A DNA stretch of 64,000 nt, from NCBI RefSeq assembly GCF_017874215.1, contig NZ_JAGGLB010000006.1, positions 248,001 through 312,000 on the forward strand, written 5' to 3'. The DNA comes from Paenibacillus eucommiae. GTDB taxonomy: Bacteria; Bacillota; Bacilli; Paenibacillales; NBRC-103111. Shown in pieces: positions 32,565-43,300 of the stretch. Under the pieces are notes generated by a model. The model made no database searches and was not told the DNA's origin. It saw only the letters and a list, made by a program, of their open reading frames with translations. Numbering within the stretch: the stretch's first letter is position 1; each line of letters starts with the position of its first letter. Position numbers and translations under genes: made by a program.

Positions 32565-32744
32565 GCAACGTATGACCGTATTTCACCCCAAAAATAAAGA
32601 GCTGCCCCCGAGAACTTTTTTCCAATTATTCTCGTCTATAGACATAGTGAGAAAAAATGCGAAATCGTGCATGAATGTGAGTAGCTATGGATGGGTACGG
32701 ATAGCTATGGATACCCACGGATAGCTGATTAAGGGGTGCTGGCG

Positions 32745-33752
32745 ATGCGAGGGATAAAAAAATGGGCAGGCTTATTCGTTATTGCAGATTTATTGCTGAT
32801 GGCGCTGCTTACAGGCTGCACGCCCAGAAGCAGCGCGGCGGAATTAGAACCACCTGCAATAAAGCTCAGTGTAGACGGAGCAAGCTTGTTGTATAAGCGT
32901 GGCGGATACGAATGGAAAGGCAAAAATAAAAGTGTGATAGCGGATGCTCCATCACCCTATCAGCTGGTCAAGGACGATGTGCCCTTTACTGTGAAGCCTT
33001 CATCCAAGCTGAATATTGATTTCGAGGACAGTCCGGAAGTCATTTGGGCAAGCTTGTGGGAAGGCGATGCAGAGGGGAAGACGCTCGAGGTTCAAGATCA
33101 TACGCTCAGCCTTCCCAAGGTGGAAGGGATTTATATGTATGCGATCCATGCGAAATGGGAAAAAGGGAATGCGGTCTATGCGATTAAAATTCAAGTGAAG
33201 CCTGAACAGCTGGAGGATGTTGTTTTAGCTGAAGCAACGATAGGGGAAGGCACTTCCAAGGGCCGAAAGCTGCTGCTTCGAATGACAGATGGGGTGTATA
33301 GAGAGGAGCAGGAGCCCGGTCCTTATGAGGGAGGAAGATGGGAAGGCAAGTTTCAATTGGATGTGCTGGATGAGCAGACGAAGCTGGTGGCTGGACTTGA
33401 TTTGAATAAGGGCTTTCAGGAAGAGCTCTTATCGTTTCATGATAAATTCGATATTACTTTTGCAGATTATAATGGGGACGGAAATCCCGATTTCTCTATC
33501 GGTCAATATGCTTCCAGTAATCTTTATACATACCTGTTGTTTACAGTGACTAAGGATGGTATTTCGCAGCTTCCTATTAAGGGAGTGCCTGATCTATTCA
33601 GTTCGCAGCGGACCTATTCCCCTTTATTTACAAAGGTCAATGACACGACAATAAAGACAAGCTTCTATGACAATTCCAAAGGGCAGGATGTGGAGCAGTC
33701 TTTTTCGTGGACGGGAGAGGCTTTTGAGCTTTTGGAGCCGTCAAACAAATGA
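32745..33752 (+). CDS. Hypothetical lipoprotein
   Basis: 335 residues from ATG 32745 (AAGGGG 8 nt upstream; GTG 32736 overlaps that site and is less likely). Lipobox LLTGC with Cys near residue 25. Mostly beta-type sequence; ITFADYNGDGNPDFSIGQY near residue 245 resembles a calcium-binding FG-GAP/VCBS-like loop. No enzyme motif. Stands between the purA-like gene and the SWIM/SNF2 pair. The 180 nt before it contain a short inverted repeat (GGATGGGTA and TACCCACGG) among GGATAGCTATGG repeats. Confidence 0.7.
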   Translation: MRGIKKWAGLFVIADLLLMALLTGCTPRSSAAELEPPAIKLSVDGASLLYKRGGYEWKGKNKSVIADAPSPYQLVKDDVPFTVKPSSKLNIDFEDSPEVIWASLWEGDAEGKTLEVQDHTLSLPKVEGIYMYAIHAKWEKGNAVYAIKIQVKPEQLEDVVLAEATIGEGTSKGRKLLLRMTDGVYREEQEPGPYEGGRWEGKFQLDVLDEQTKLVAGLDLNKGFQEELLSFHDKFDITFADYNGDGNPDFSIGQYASSNLYTYLLFTVTKDGISQLPIKGVPDLFSSQRTYSPLFTKVNDTTIKTSFYDNSKGQDVEQSFSWTGEAFELLEPSNK

Positions 33753-33803
33753 TATAATGCAGATTGAGAAATCATTCAGGAAGGTGGAATATTTCGAGCT
33801 GCG

Positions 33804-35531
33804 ATGTTAAATAAACAAATTCACAAGGATCAGATCAACTATTTACGTGAAGAGATGTTCGTCCACTTTGGAATACTGGTGCTGGAAAAGGGATTCAACT
33901 GTAATCATAAGGGAAATGTGTACAATATAGAGGTTGTAGCGAACAATGTTGTACAAGCCAAGGTGCAGGCTGATGGGATTTTTAGCGTCAGGCTTGATCT
34001 TGATTTTTTTGGTGTCAGCGAGTGCAGCTGCGTAGCGGTAGGACCCTGTATGCATTTAGCGGCTGTGTGCTTTCATTTGTATGCAGTGTATTATCGCCCA
34101 GAGCTGCTGCTTAGGGAAATTGGGGATATGAAGGCATTGTCCGAAGCGTCCAGGAACAAGGAAACGCGGCAGAAGCAAGCTGTTGAGGCCAAGCGTTCCA
34201 GGATTCAGAGGGCGGATGATCAGTTCAGAAGAGCATCGATGGCTGTTTCAGCACATGCCGAACAAACAAGACAGCAAATGCAAGAGGAGCCCGGCGAGGG
34301 TGATCTGGTGTCGGAATGGCGGCAATATTTTCAATGGATGTATGATCGTAATCAGCTGGGTCATCATTTCAATAAGGAAGTATTTTATCATACAACCCAT
34401 AGTGTGCTTAATCGCCTTGCCAATGGATGGTCCCCGCAGGTCAAAGCATTATATGAGCTTCATGTTATTTTTTTTATGTTTGAAAAGCTCGATTTTTCTT
34501 CGGAGAGCAGGATGAGGGTGAGAGGTGATTTGGATCATAATCACAATCACAATCACAATCACAATCACAATCACAATCTGTCTCCCAATTCAGATGTTCT
34601 TGACCTCTGCTTGAACAAATTGGCCATACACGCAGGCATGGTAGATTGGACTACTGAAGCAGAGCAGTACGCAGCGCAACTGGAGGAAACGACGGCTTTT
34701 CTTTGGAGCGCAGCTTTTGAAAGTGGTAAGCCTTCTGCGTCCATGCAAAAGGCTTACCGCTTATTTTGGTCGAGTGCTCCGCTGCACCAGCCAGGAATAG
34801 AAAAGGAGATGCTCCGACTGCAAAGTGAATTGCAGAAAAAGGGGGCATCGTCTCTGGCAGGGGATTCCTTGCTTTTTTCCCTTGCTCATTTGTATTTGCT
34901 GCTGGGGAATGACCAGGAAGCTGAGCAAGGGCTTGACTGTATGGAACATATCGGGCTTGCCGAGCTTCTCGAATTCCCCCAATATTGCTCACGGCTTCAG
35001 GATCGGCCTCGGCAGTTGAAATGGGTTTTCAGATGCTTCCAGCAGGTCCAAGGTATGAACGATGAACAAGCGTTCGATACTTTATACGAGCAGTGGCTGG
35101 AAGTAGTCGATTATGCAGCTTCTGATGAAGAATGGTTAGGGCTGCTTGCTTCCATGATGCCAGGGACAAAGTATTATTATATGGAATACTTATTGAAGGT
35201 TAAGAGATATGAGGAATGGGCAGATTTTATGCTTTTCTTAGACAACGGTTTTTCTCTCGTCTACATAAATTCAACTTTATTAGAAGAAATAGAAAAGAAG
35301 GACGCAGAGCTGCTGCTTCCCGTGTACCATCAAGAAATAGAGCGGAATATCTTATCGAGGGGCCGCTCCTCCTATGAGACTGCAGCCGAGCTGCTGGTTG
35401 ATCTGAAAAAGCTCTACGGTCGAATGAAGCAAATGCCCCGTTTTACCGACTATATCTATCGTCTTGTACAGCAATACAGTAGATTCCGGACATTTCGCGA
35501 AGGATTGAGAGAGAGGGGGCTGATTGAATGA
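33804..35531 (+). CDS. SWIM zinc-finger protein
   Basis: 575 residues. SWIM motif near residues 70-90: ECSCVAVGPCMHLAAVCFH gives CxC...CxH, a small zinc site for nucleic acid or protein binding. The rest is helical without a known domain. A HN repeat (DHNHNHNHNHNHNHNHN near residue 250) is encoded by hexanucleotide repeats of AATCAC. Its stop overlaps the ATG of the SNF2 gene (ATGA), the usual pairing of SWIM proteins with SNF2 helicases in Bacillales. The ribosome site AAGGTGG is about 17 nt from ATG 33804, so the exact start is uncertain. May act in DNA repair or chromosome handling. Confidence 0.85.
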   Translation: MLNKQIHKDQINYLREEMFVHFGILVLEKGFNCNHKGNVYNIEVVANNVVQAKVQADGIFSVRLDLDFFGVSECSCVAVGPCMHLAAVCFHLYAVYYRPELLLREIGDMKALSEASRNKETRQKQAVEAKRSRIQRADDQFRRASMAVSAHAEQTRQQMQEEPGEGDLVSEWRQYFQWMYDRNQLGHHFNKEVFYHTTHSVLNRLANGWSPQVKALYELHVIFFMFEKLDFSSESRMRVRGDLDHNHNHNHNHNHNHNLSPNSDVLDLCLNKLAIHAGMVDWTTEAEQYAAQLEETTAFLWSAAFESGKPSASMQKAYRLFWSSAPLHQPGIEKEMLRLQSELQKKGASSLAGDSLLFSLAHLYLLLGNDQEAEQGLDCMEHIGLAELLEFPQYCSRLQDRPRQLKWVFRCFQQVQGMNDEQAFDTLYEQWLEVVDYAASDEEWLGLLASMMPGTKYYYMEYLLKVKRYEEWADFMLFLDNGFSLVYINSTLLEEIEKKDAELLLPVYHQEIERNILSRGRSSYETAAELLVDLKKLYGRMKQMPRFTDYIYRLVQQYSRFRTFREGLRERGLIE

Positions 35532-38500
35532 TTACCGCGGCAAAGGTTCAGGTTTATGGGGAATGGAGCCTTCCTGCCGGGCTATCCATATGGGGAGATG
35601 AAAATCCAGATGAAACTGCTGAGACTGCTGGTGCTGAAGGTGCTGAAGTTGCAGAAGTTGCAGAAGTTGCAGATAGAGGAACGATGGATGCGGCCAAGCT
35701 AAAGCGATACTTGTTTGCATGGCACAAAAAATCCTATTACGGCGCATTTATTGAACTGCATAAAAATGCCGGGAAGTCTGCGCTTTTGTTAACCCCTCTG
35801 CAGGCGCTGGACTACTTCTCGAATCCACTCCCTGTGAAGCATGTTTTTTTTCAGTGGGACGAAGAAATGGTAAAGCTTCAGCAAGTTGCTCCTTTATTCA
35901 AGCAAGTGTTGGACAACGGCTGGCTTTCGCCGGACTTCGAGGGATGGAAGATGAATGCGAATAGCTGGAGGCTGCAGCTTCCCGAAGATCAGCAGGAATC
36001 AGTAGAGGCTGTGTGTTTATCTATAGAAGAGCACCGTGATTTTTTGGAAAAGCTGTTGAATGTAATTCTCAGCACTAGCATAGAAGAACTGCTGGAGACT
36101 TACAGCGGCTTGAAACGAATATCTGATGTGCAGGGATGGCTGGAAAAGAAACGTGTGCAGGGCGGCAGCGATCTGAACATTTGGATGGATGAGGAAGATT
36201 GGCTTACAGAAATCGGCTGGAAGGACGATGGTACGCCCTTTCGCGTCTGCCTTCAGCTGGTAGATCCTGAAACTGGCGAGGAAGAATGGCATTTCCGGGT
36301 TCTTCTTGAGGATCGGAATCATCCTGATCTTTTGCGTTACTATGACCCGTGGTCATCTGGCGGCGCAGGCTTTGGATTAGCTCAGTTGGAGACGCATGAA
36401 GATGATGATGCTGAGGCAGCTTACCCTGATCATTGGAGAGGGCATGAAGAGCAGGTATTCAGGGCTATAAAAAGATGGCTGCTGCTGCATCCTGGGCTTC
36501 AAGCGGAAAGCCAGGAACAACTGATGCAAGAAATAAGTAGTGAGCAGGCCTGGGAATTTATGAGCAGCGGCAGCATCCGTTTGGTAGAAGCGGGTTATCC
36601 CGTATTTCTGCCTGCATGGTGGGAGCAGCTCGTACGTGCCAAGCCCAAGCTCAAAGCAGCGGTCAAATCTTCTGTAGGTTCTTCCCAACAGTCCATGTTT
36701 GGTTTGAATCAGATGATTAAGTTTGATTGGAAGGTAGCTGTTGGTGATCTGGAGCTGTCTGAGGAGGAATTTCGGCATATAGCCAGGAAGAACCAGCATC
36801 TTATCCAAATCCGGGGGAACTGGATTCAATTGGATCCTGCATTTATCGATCGGGTTCAGCAGGTAATGAAAGAGGTAGCGAAGAAGCAGGGGTTATCTTT
36901 TAAGGATGTGCTTGAGCTTCATTTATTGCAGGATATGGATCATGAACAGGAGCTTGGGGATCTGGCAGAAGGAGCTTCAGACCGTCTGCACATAGAGGTG
37001 GAGCTGAACAGACACCTGACAGGGTTGATTGAGCAGCTGCAGCACTCGGCTTTTCTTCCTCAAATTCAGGCTCCGGCTTCCTTTCAAGGTAAAATGCGAA
37101 AGTATCAGCAGGAGGGGACATCGTGGCTGCTTTTTCTGCGGAGCTTCGGGCTTGGCGGTTGTCTGGCCGACGATATGGGACTGGGGAAGACGATTCAGTG
37201 GATCGCTTATTTGCTCCATATCAAGGAATCCGAACCTTTGCAGACAGCCTCACTGCTGATTTGTCCTACCTCCGTGCTGGGCAACTGGCAGAAAGAGCTG
37301 GAGCGGTTTGCCCCAAGCATGCGCATTTACCTCCATTACGGTCCGGATCGTAAAAAAGGAGAAGCTTTTACAGCAGCTATACAAGGCTGCGATCTGGTTA
37401 TGACATCTTATCATTTGGCTTATTTAGATGAGCATGAGCTTTCTTCCGTGCGATGGAACTGCATTTGCCTGGATGAAGCCCAGAATATCAAGAATGCTTA
37501 TACGAAGCAATCTGCAGCGATCCGGCGCTTGAACGGCCAACACCGTATTGCATTGACCGGCACGCCCATAGAAAATCGGCTGACAGAATTATGGTCGATC
37601 TATGATTTTATCAATCCTGGTTATTTGGGTAAACGAAATGGCTTCAACAAGCGCTTTGTGCATGGAATTGAGAAAACCAAGGATCCCGTTCTTGTCGGGA
37701 ACATGCAGCAGTATATTCAACCTTTTCTTCTGCGCAGGCTTAAGAATGATCCATCCATAGAGCTCGATCTTCCTGAGAAAACAGAGTCTAAGGTATATGT
37801 GCCATTAACCTTGGAGCAGGGGACTTTGTATGAAAGTGTCGTTAACGACATGCTTGCCAAGGTTGAGAAGCTGAGTCCAATGGAGCGCAGGGGACTGATT
37901 CTTTCTTCGTTAACGAGGCTGAAGCAGATATGCAATCACCCGTCTCTTGTGTTGAAGGATGCTTATTCACACGGTTCACCGCAGCGCTCTGCCAAAATGA
38001 TCAGACTGCTGGAGATGATCGGCGAACTGCGCATGGAAGGGGACCGCTGCCTCATATTTACCCAGTTTGTGGAAATGGGCAAGCTGCTGCAGAGCACTAT
38101 TGAGCGAGAGCTTGGGGAAAAAGTAATGTTCATGCACGGCGGATCCTCCAAGCTGCAAAGGGATGAGATGATTTCGCGTTTCCAGGGACAGCATCCTCAG
38201 TCTCTTCAGTCATCCCAGCCAATTCGTTCACCGCAGCATAAGGAAAGTGCAGTGTTCATCCTTTCGCTGAAGACAGGCGGGGTTGGACTTAATTTAACAG
38301 CAGCCAATCATGTATTCCATTTCGACCGCTGGTGGAATCCTGCCGTTGAGAATCAGGCTACGGATCGTGTATATCGCATCGGACAGCATAAGCATGTGCA
38401 GGTTCATAAGTTTGTCTCACTGGGCACACTGGAGGAGCGGATCGATGAAATGCTTGCACGAAAGCTGGAGCTTGCCGAGGACATTGTCGGAACTGGAGAC

Positions 38501-38575
38501 AAATGGATCACTGAGCTGTCTACGGATCATTTGCGTGATCTGCTCACATTGCGGAGAGATTGGATAGAGTTGTGA
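35528..38575 (+). CDS. SNF2 family ATP-dependent helicase-like protein
   Basis: 1015 residues. N-terminal half (about 1-510) is the bacterial SNF2-associated region; it includes an Ala/Glu/Val repeat (AEGAEVAEVAEVAD) from 9-nt DNA repeats. ATPase: LADDMGLGKTIQW (Walker A, near 546), LDEAQNIKN (DEAQ box, near 648), ALTGTPIENRLTELWSIYDF (motif III). Helicase C part near 820-960 ends with ATDRVYRIGQ (motif VI). Translocates on double-stranded DNA; partner is the SWIM protein encoded just before, with 4-nt overlap. In-frame starts other than ATG 35528 are unlikely because of this overlap. Confidence 0.95.
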   Translation: MITAAKVQVYGEWSLPAGLSIWGDENPDETAETAGAEGAEVAEVAEVADRGTMDAAKLKRYLFAWHKKSYYGAFIELHKNAGKSALLLTPLQALDYFSNPLPVKHVFFQWDEEMVKLQQVAPLFKQVLDNGWLSPDFEGWKMNANSWRLQLPEDQQESVEAVCLSIEEHRDFLEKLLNVILSTSIEELLETYSGLKRISDVQGWLEKKRVQGGSDLNIWMDEEDWLTEIGWKDDGTPFRVCLQLVDPETGEEEWHFRVLLEDRNHPDLLRYYDPWSSGGAGFGLAQLETHEDDDAEAAYPDHWRGHEEQVFRAIKRWLLLHPGLQAESQEQLMQEISSEQAWEFMSSGSIRLVEAGYPVFLPAWWEQLVRAKPKLKAAVKSSVGSSQQSMFGLNQMIKFDWKVAVGDLELSEEEFRHIARKNQHLIQIRGNWIQLDPAFIDRVQQVMKEVAKKQGLSFKDVLELHLLQDMDHEQELGDLAEGASDRLHIEVELNRHLTGLIEQLQHSAFLPQIQAPASFQGKMRKYQQEGTSWLLFLRSFGLGGCLADDMGLGKTIQWIAYLLHIKESEPLQTASLLICPTSVLGNWQKELERFAPSMRIYLHYGPDRKKGEAFTAAIQGCDLVMTSYHLAYLDEHELSSVRWNCICLDEAQNIKNAYTKQSAAIRRLNGQHRIALTGTPIENRLTELWSIYDFINPGYLGKRNGFNKRFVHGIEKTKDPVLVGNMQQYIQPFLLRRLKNDPSIELDLPEKTESKVYVPLTLEQGTLYESVVNDMLAKVEKLSPMERRGLILSSLTRLKQICNHPSLVLKDAYSHGSPQRSAKMIRLLEMIGELRMEGDRCLIFTQFVEMGKLLQSTIERELGEKVMFMHGGSSKLQRDEMISRFQGQHPQSLQSSQPIRSPQHKESAVFILSLKTGGVGLNLTAANHVFHFDRWWNPAVENQATDRVYRIGQHKHVQVHKFVSLGTLEERIDEMLARKLELAEDIVGTGDKWITELSTDHLRDLLTLRRDWIEL

Positions 38576-38656
38576 TAGCAAATCCTTTCATTGGTTTATA
38601 GCGAAATTTGCGGTAAAATGGTGGAAAGGGTATTTATTTGGCAAGGGGGGAGAAGC

Positions 38657-39175
38657 ATGCAGGCAAACAAGGAATCATTAGCACCTAAGAAGTTAAGGGT
38701 ACGTAAACGCAAGCTTAGAGCAGGGCGTGCCTTAATCTGTTTAACTATGCTGCTTTTCCTGGTGCAGAGCACTGCCCCTGAGGCAAATGCCGGTTTCTTT
38801 GACCGGGTTAAAGACATCTACCAGCTGCCGGATAATTTTCAGGATTTACAGCAGGAATATTTGGATACGAAGCAAGAGCTGCAGGATCAGAAAGATAAAT
38901 TAGTGGAGCAGGCGGAGAATTTGGAGCAGGTGCTGCAAAGCTCTAAAGAGGCGGAAGAGCGGCTAAATGCGCAAAACCGTCAACTGCAGGAGCAAAATGA
39001 GAGCCTGCAGGAGCGGCTGAAGCTGATGGAGCAGAATGCTGCAGATAAAGCGGCGCGGAATCGCAAAATTGCGGTGATGATAGGCACGGCAGTGGCGCTG
39101 ATTTTGTTTTATTTTGTCGCCGGAAGGCTGTTTCGGGTCATCGTTTGGCGCCGTCAAAAGGGCAGGGTCCGTTAA
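38657..39175 (+). CDS. Exported coiled-coil membrane protein, hypothetical
   Basis: 172 residues from ATG 38657 with GGGGGGAG 5 nt upstream. Basic N-region (KKLRVRKRKLRAGR), signal-like hydrophobic segment ending APEANA, then a strong coiled coil (residues about 60-135, Gln/Glu/Leu heptads) and a C-terminal membrane segment (IAVMIGTAVALILFYFVAG) with a basic tail. No family recognised. Eighty-one nt after the SNF2 gene. Confidence 0.72.
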   Translation: MQANKESLAPKKLRVRKRKLRAGRALICLTMLLFLVQSTAPEANAGFFDRVKDIYQLPDNFQDLQQEYLDTKQELQDQKDKLVEQAENLEQVLQSSKEAEERLNAQNRQLQEQNESLQERLKLMEQNAADKAARNRKIAVMIGTAVALILFYFVAGRLFRVIVWRRQKGRVR

Positions 39176-39266
39176 ATTGACAAGCACATTTTGTGGACTA
39201 GGAGTTTAGTTTTGACGTAATTTATGAAGTAAGTTATGAAGTTAAGTTATAAAGTAAGTTTAAGTT

Positions 39267-39998
39267 TTGCTGAAGCAAAACTCCGGGGAGGGAAGCAGCA
39301 TAGATATTTCGTTTGAACAGGCGCAGCAGCGGAACTTCATGGCAACCTTATCCGTCGAGAAGAACGAGTCTTTGTATGTGCTGCATCCCAGTCAGATCGT
39401 CGTTTTTCAGGGAGCCTCCTACCAGAGGGAAGACTCCTTTATGAGAATCCCTAATATGTACAGGAAAAAGAAGTTTCTGCATTCCCGTATTCGTGGTCCA
39501 GCCAGCTTAATGATTGGGCTTCCGGATCAATATTGTATTACAACCTTGCCGATTGAGGCTGAGGATGATCTTCTTTTTGAATTCAAAAATGTGTTGTTTT
39601 ATACGGAAGGCATCAAATATCATGCTCATGTGCAAAGTGTGCGCAATGCGGTTATAACGCGGGATCTGGTTAAAATGCGCTTCGAAGGGCCTGGTACTTT
39701 GGGCCTGCTGACAGCCGGTCCCCTGTATACTATGGAGCTCCATCCTGTGAAGCCCGTTTATATTGATATGGCTTGTCTGGTTGCTTTTCCTCAGAAAGCT
39801 GACATACGACTGTGTGTCTATGGAAATACACTGGCCAGTCAAAATATGAATTACCAGTGGGAGATGACCGGACATGGTTCTGTGCTTCTACAGCCCTGCA
39901 AGCCTAACAAAGCACTAGACGAGCAGATGGAAAATGATAGCTTTATTCGCCGGATTTTGCGGGAAGTGATCCCTTTTGGCGGTATTTTTATACGCTAG
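39267..39998 (+). CDS. AIM24 family protein
   Basis: 243 residues from TTG 39267. The AIM24 beta-roll pattern is seen in FMATLSVEKNESLYVLHPSQ, GPGTLGLLTAGPLYTMEL and GNTLASQNMNYQWEMTGHG. Family function is not established in bacteria. Start is odd: the strong ribosome site GGGGAGGG (39285-39292) lies inside this reading frame, and the codon correctly spaced from it is ATA (39300) or ATT (39306), giving a product beginning at IDISFEQAQQ. TTG 39267 is buried in a hairpin (AGTTTTGC/GCAAAACT, 39263-39281). Confidence 0.72.
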   Translation: MLKQNSGEGSSIDISFEQAQQRNFMATLSVEKNESLYVLHPSQIVVFQGASYQREDSFMRIPNMYRKKKFLHSRIRGPASLMIGLPDQYCITTLPIEAEDDLLFEFKNVLFYTEGIKYHAHVQSVRNAVITRDLVKMRFEGPGTLGLLTAGPLYTMELHPVKPVYIDMACLVAFPQKADIRLCVYGNTLASQNMNYQWEMTGHGSVLLQPCKPNKALDEQMENDSFIRRILREVIPFGGIFIR

Positions 39999-40024
39999 CT
40001 GCGGCGAATGTAGGCTTCGCATAC

Positions 40025-40059
40025 TTGACACCAAACAGGGAACCCTGTATATATATAAT
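40025..40059 (+). promoter_or_regulatory. Sigma-A promoter of ileS
   Basis: TTGACA at 40025-40030 and TATATA at 40048-40053 (17-nt spacing), overlapping TATAAT at 40054-40059. A small inverted repeat (CAGGG/CCCTG) fills the spacer. Confidence 0.6.
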
Positions 40060-40089
40060 CATAGGAACTTTTCGAATTCAAAAATCAAA

Positions 40090-40362
40090 ATCAATGACGA
40101 GCAAGAGTAAGCTATCTACTGATCTGCAGAGAGCCGACGCAAGCTGAAAGCCGGTGTTCAGTTCAAAGCCCAAAATCAGCTCGGAGATGCCAAGCCGAAC
40201 GTCCAGTTTGCAGGACTACTAAGCGCGGCCGGGATTCCGCCGTTACAAGGAACACGTATGCTGGTACGTAGCGGAGTGCTGCGAGGATCGAATTCAGATC
40301 ATTTGCGGAACAAGGGTGGTAACGCGAGTATAAACTCGTCCCTTACGGGCGGGTTTTTTTGT
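40090..40362 (+). promoter_or_regulatory. T-box leader, isoleucine (ATC specifier)
   Basis: Stem I base CGAGC (40098-40102) pairs with GCTCG (40179-40183). ATC at 40175-40177, followed by A, occupies the specifier position directly before the 3' strand. The apical parts GCAGAGAGCCGACG and GCTGAAAGCCGG are typical of stem I. The T-box sequence AAGGGTGGTAACGCG is at 40312-40326. The terminator ACTCGTCC ... GGGCGGGT plus T run ends near 40361. Uncharged tRNA-Ile would favour antitermination and IleS synthesis. Confidence 0.92.
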
Positions 40363-40392
40363 TGTTTATTTTACAGAAAAGGAATGATGGAC

Positions 40393-43300
40393 ATGCGTAA
40401 GGTTGATGTGAAGGAACGGGCAAGAACACGCGAGCTGCAGGTGCTCTCTTATTGGAAGGAGAATGATACTTTCCGTAAATCGATCGACGAGCGGGGGGAC
40501 AAAGGCAACTTCGTATTCTATGAAGGCCCGCCTACCGCTAATGGATCTCCGCATATCGGGCATGTGCTTGGACGTGTGATCAAGGACTTTATTTGCCGCT
40601 ATCAGACGATGGCTGGCTACAAAGTAATCCGCAAAGCCGGCTGGGACACACATGGACTTCCTGTTGAGCTTGGTGTTGAGAAGCAGCTGGGCATCTCAGG
40701 AAAACAAGAGATTGAAAAATACGGCGTTGCGGAATTTGTAGAGCGTTGTAAAGCCAGTGTGTTCGTATACGAAAAGCAGTGGCGCGAGCTGACAGAAGCA
40801 ATCGGCTACTGGACTGATATGGACCATCCTTATGTTACATTGACTAATAATTACATTGAGAGCGTATGGTACTTGCTTTCTGAAATTCATAAGAAGGGCT
40901 TATTGTTCAAGGGACATAGAGTAAGCCCATACTGTCCTTGCTGTCAGACGACGCTTAGCTCTCATGAGGTTGCTCAGGGCTACGAGGATGTTAAGGATTT
41001 AAGCGCAACGGTAAAGTTTAAATTAAAGGGTCGCAGTGAATTTATTTTGGCTTGGACAACTACGCCTTGGACTTTGCCGGCCAATGTGGCGCTCGCTGTA
41101 AATAAAGATATTGATTACGCTAAAGTGAAGCAGGCAGACTCCGTTTATATCGTGGCACAGAACCTGGTTGAAAAGGTAATGAAAGACGAATATGAAATTG
41201 TCGGCTTAATGAAGGGCTCCGAGCTGGTTGGCCTGCCTTATGAAGCACCTCTGGAATATGCCAAGGTTGAGGGCGGTCATGTCGTGATTGAAGGAGACTT
41301 TGTCAGTGATTCCAGCGGAACAGGAATTGTCCACATTGCTCCCGCTCATGGTGAGGACGATTATAAAGTGGCCCGTCAACAGGGCATTGGTATGCTGAAT
41401 GTTGTAGATTTGGCAGGACGTTACACTTCTGAAGTTACAGATTTCGTTGGACGTTTTGTTAAGGATTGCGACGTTGACATTGTAAGACTGCTTTCTGAGC
41501 GCGGGCTTTTGTTCGCCAAAGAAAAATATGAGCATAGCTACCCGTTCTGCTGGCGCTGCAAATCGCCGCTGATCTATTATGCAATGGAAAGCTGGTTCAT
41601 TAAAACGACCGCTGTTAAAGATCAATTGATTGCAAACAACGCGCAGGTTGAATGGTATCCATCGCATTTGCGTGAAGGCCGCTTTGGAAAGTTTCTGGAA
41701 GAGCTTGTCGACTGGAATATCAGCCGCAACCGTTATTGGGGAACTCCTCTTAATGTATGGATATGCCAAGACTGTGGCGGAGAATATTCGCCTAGCAGCC
41801 ATGAGGATTTGCGTAATCATGCTATTGGCCCTGTATCACCAGAGCTTGAGCTTCATAAGCCTTATGTGGATGAGGTAAAGCTGAGCTGTCCACACTGCAA
41901 GACAGGTACCATGGACCGTACCTCTGAGGTAATCGACGTCTGGTTTGACAGCGGCTCGATGCCTTTTGCCCAACATCATGCTCCTTTTGAGAATCGAGAG
42001 GCGTTTGAGCAGCAGTATCCGGCAGATATTATTTGTGAAGGCATTGATCAGACGCGCGGCTGGTTCTTTAGCCTGCTGGCGGTTTCTACACTGTTCAATG
42101 GCAAAGCTCCATATAAGGCAGTTCTTTCTACAGGTCATATCCTCGATGAGAACGGTCAAAAAATGTCCAAGAGCAAAGGAAATGTGATCGATCCGTGGGA
42201 GATCATCGAAGAGTACGGCAGCGATGCGTTCCGTTGGGCATTGCTCGCGGACAGCGCTCCCTGGAACAGCAAGCGGTTTTCCAAATCGATTGTGGCTGAA
42301 GCCAAATCGAAAATTGTCGATACGATTGTGAACACTCACGCTTTCTTTGTTCTGTATGCTTCAATTGATGGTTATGATCCGCAGGCTTACCCCAATCAGA
42401 AGGCTTCGGACAACAAGCTGGACCGTTGGATTATTTCACGCCTGAACAGTCTGCTGGGCAAGGTGAATAAAGCTTTGAAGGTAAATGATTTCCTTAACCC
42501 TGCCAAGGAAATTGCGATTTTTGTTGACGAAATCAGCAATTGGTACATTCGTCGGTCGCGTGACCGCTTCTGGGGCAGCGGATTAACGGAAGACAAGCTA
42601 GCGGCGTATGGCACCTTGCAAACCGTGCTGCTCAGTTTGTCCAGGATGATTGCCCCTTACATGCCTTTCTTAGCCGAGGATCTGTATAGGAACCTAGGTG
42701 ATGGAGGAAGCGTACATTTGGCGCTTTATCCGCAAGCAGATGAGCAGCTCGTGGATGTACAGCTTGAAGAGGAAATGGAAAATGTCCGAAATATCGTTGA
42801 GCTGGCACGCAATATCCGCAATGAAACAGGTCTCAAAACAAGGCAGCCGCTGTCAGAATTGATTGTCTCGCTCGATCGTTCCTTCGAGATCGCTGCGTAT
42901 ACAGACATCATTCAAGATGAAATGAATGTGAAATCGATCCGGATCGAGGTCGGAGAAAACGATCTGGTCGATGTTTCATTGAAGCTGAATTTGAAGATTG
43001 CAGGCCCTAAATACGGTAAAAACGTGGGCAGCATTCAGAATGCTCTACGCTCAATGAGTGCTGAGGAGGCCCGTTCCGTCGTGCAGCAGGGCGTATACCA
43101 GCACACTGCCGCTTCCGGGGAACAGCTCGATATTCCTGTCGATGAGCTGCTGGTTGAAACCAAAGCTAAGCCAGGGTTCGCATCGGCTTCCGGCTATCAA
43201 ATTACAGTGACACTGAACACGCAGCTGACGAAAGAGCTGGAACAGGAAGGTCTTGTCCGTGAAGTCGTCCGCGTCGTACAGGATTACCGGAAAAAGCTGG

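Noticed and set aside
40258-40392. N-terminal extension of IleS
   Set aside because: This stretch is the T-box antiterminator and terminator RNA.
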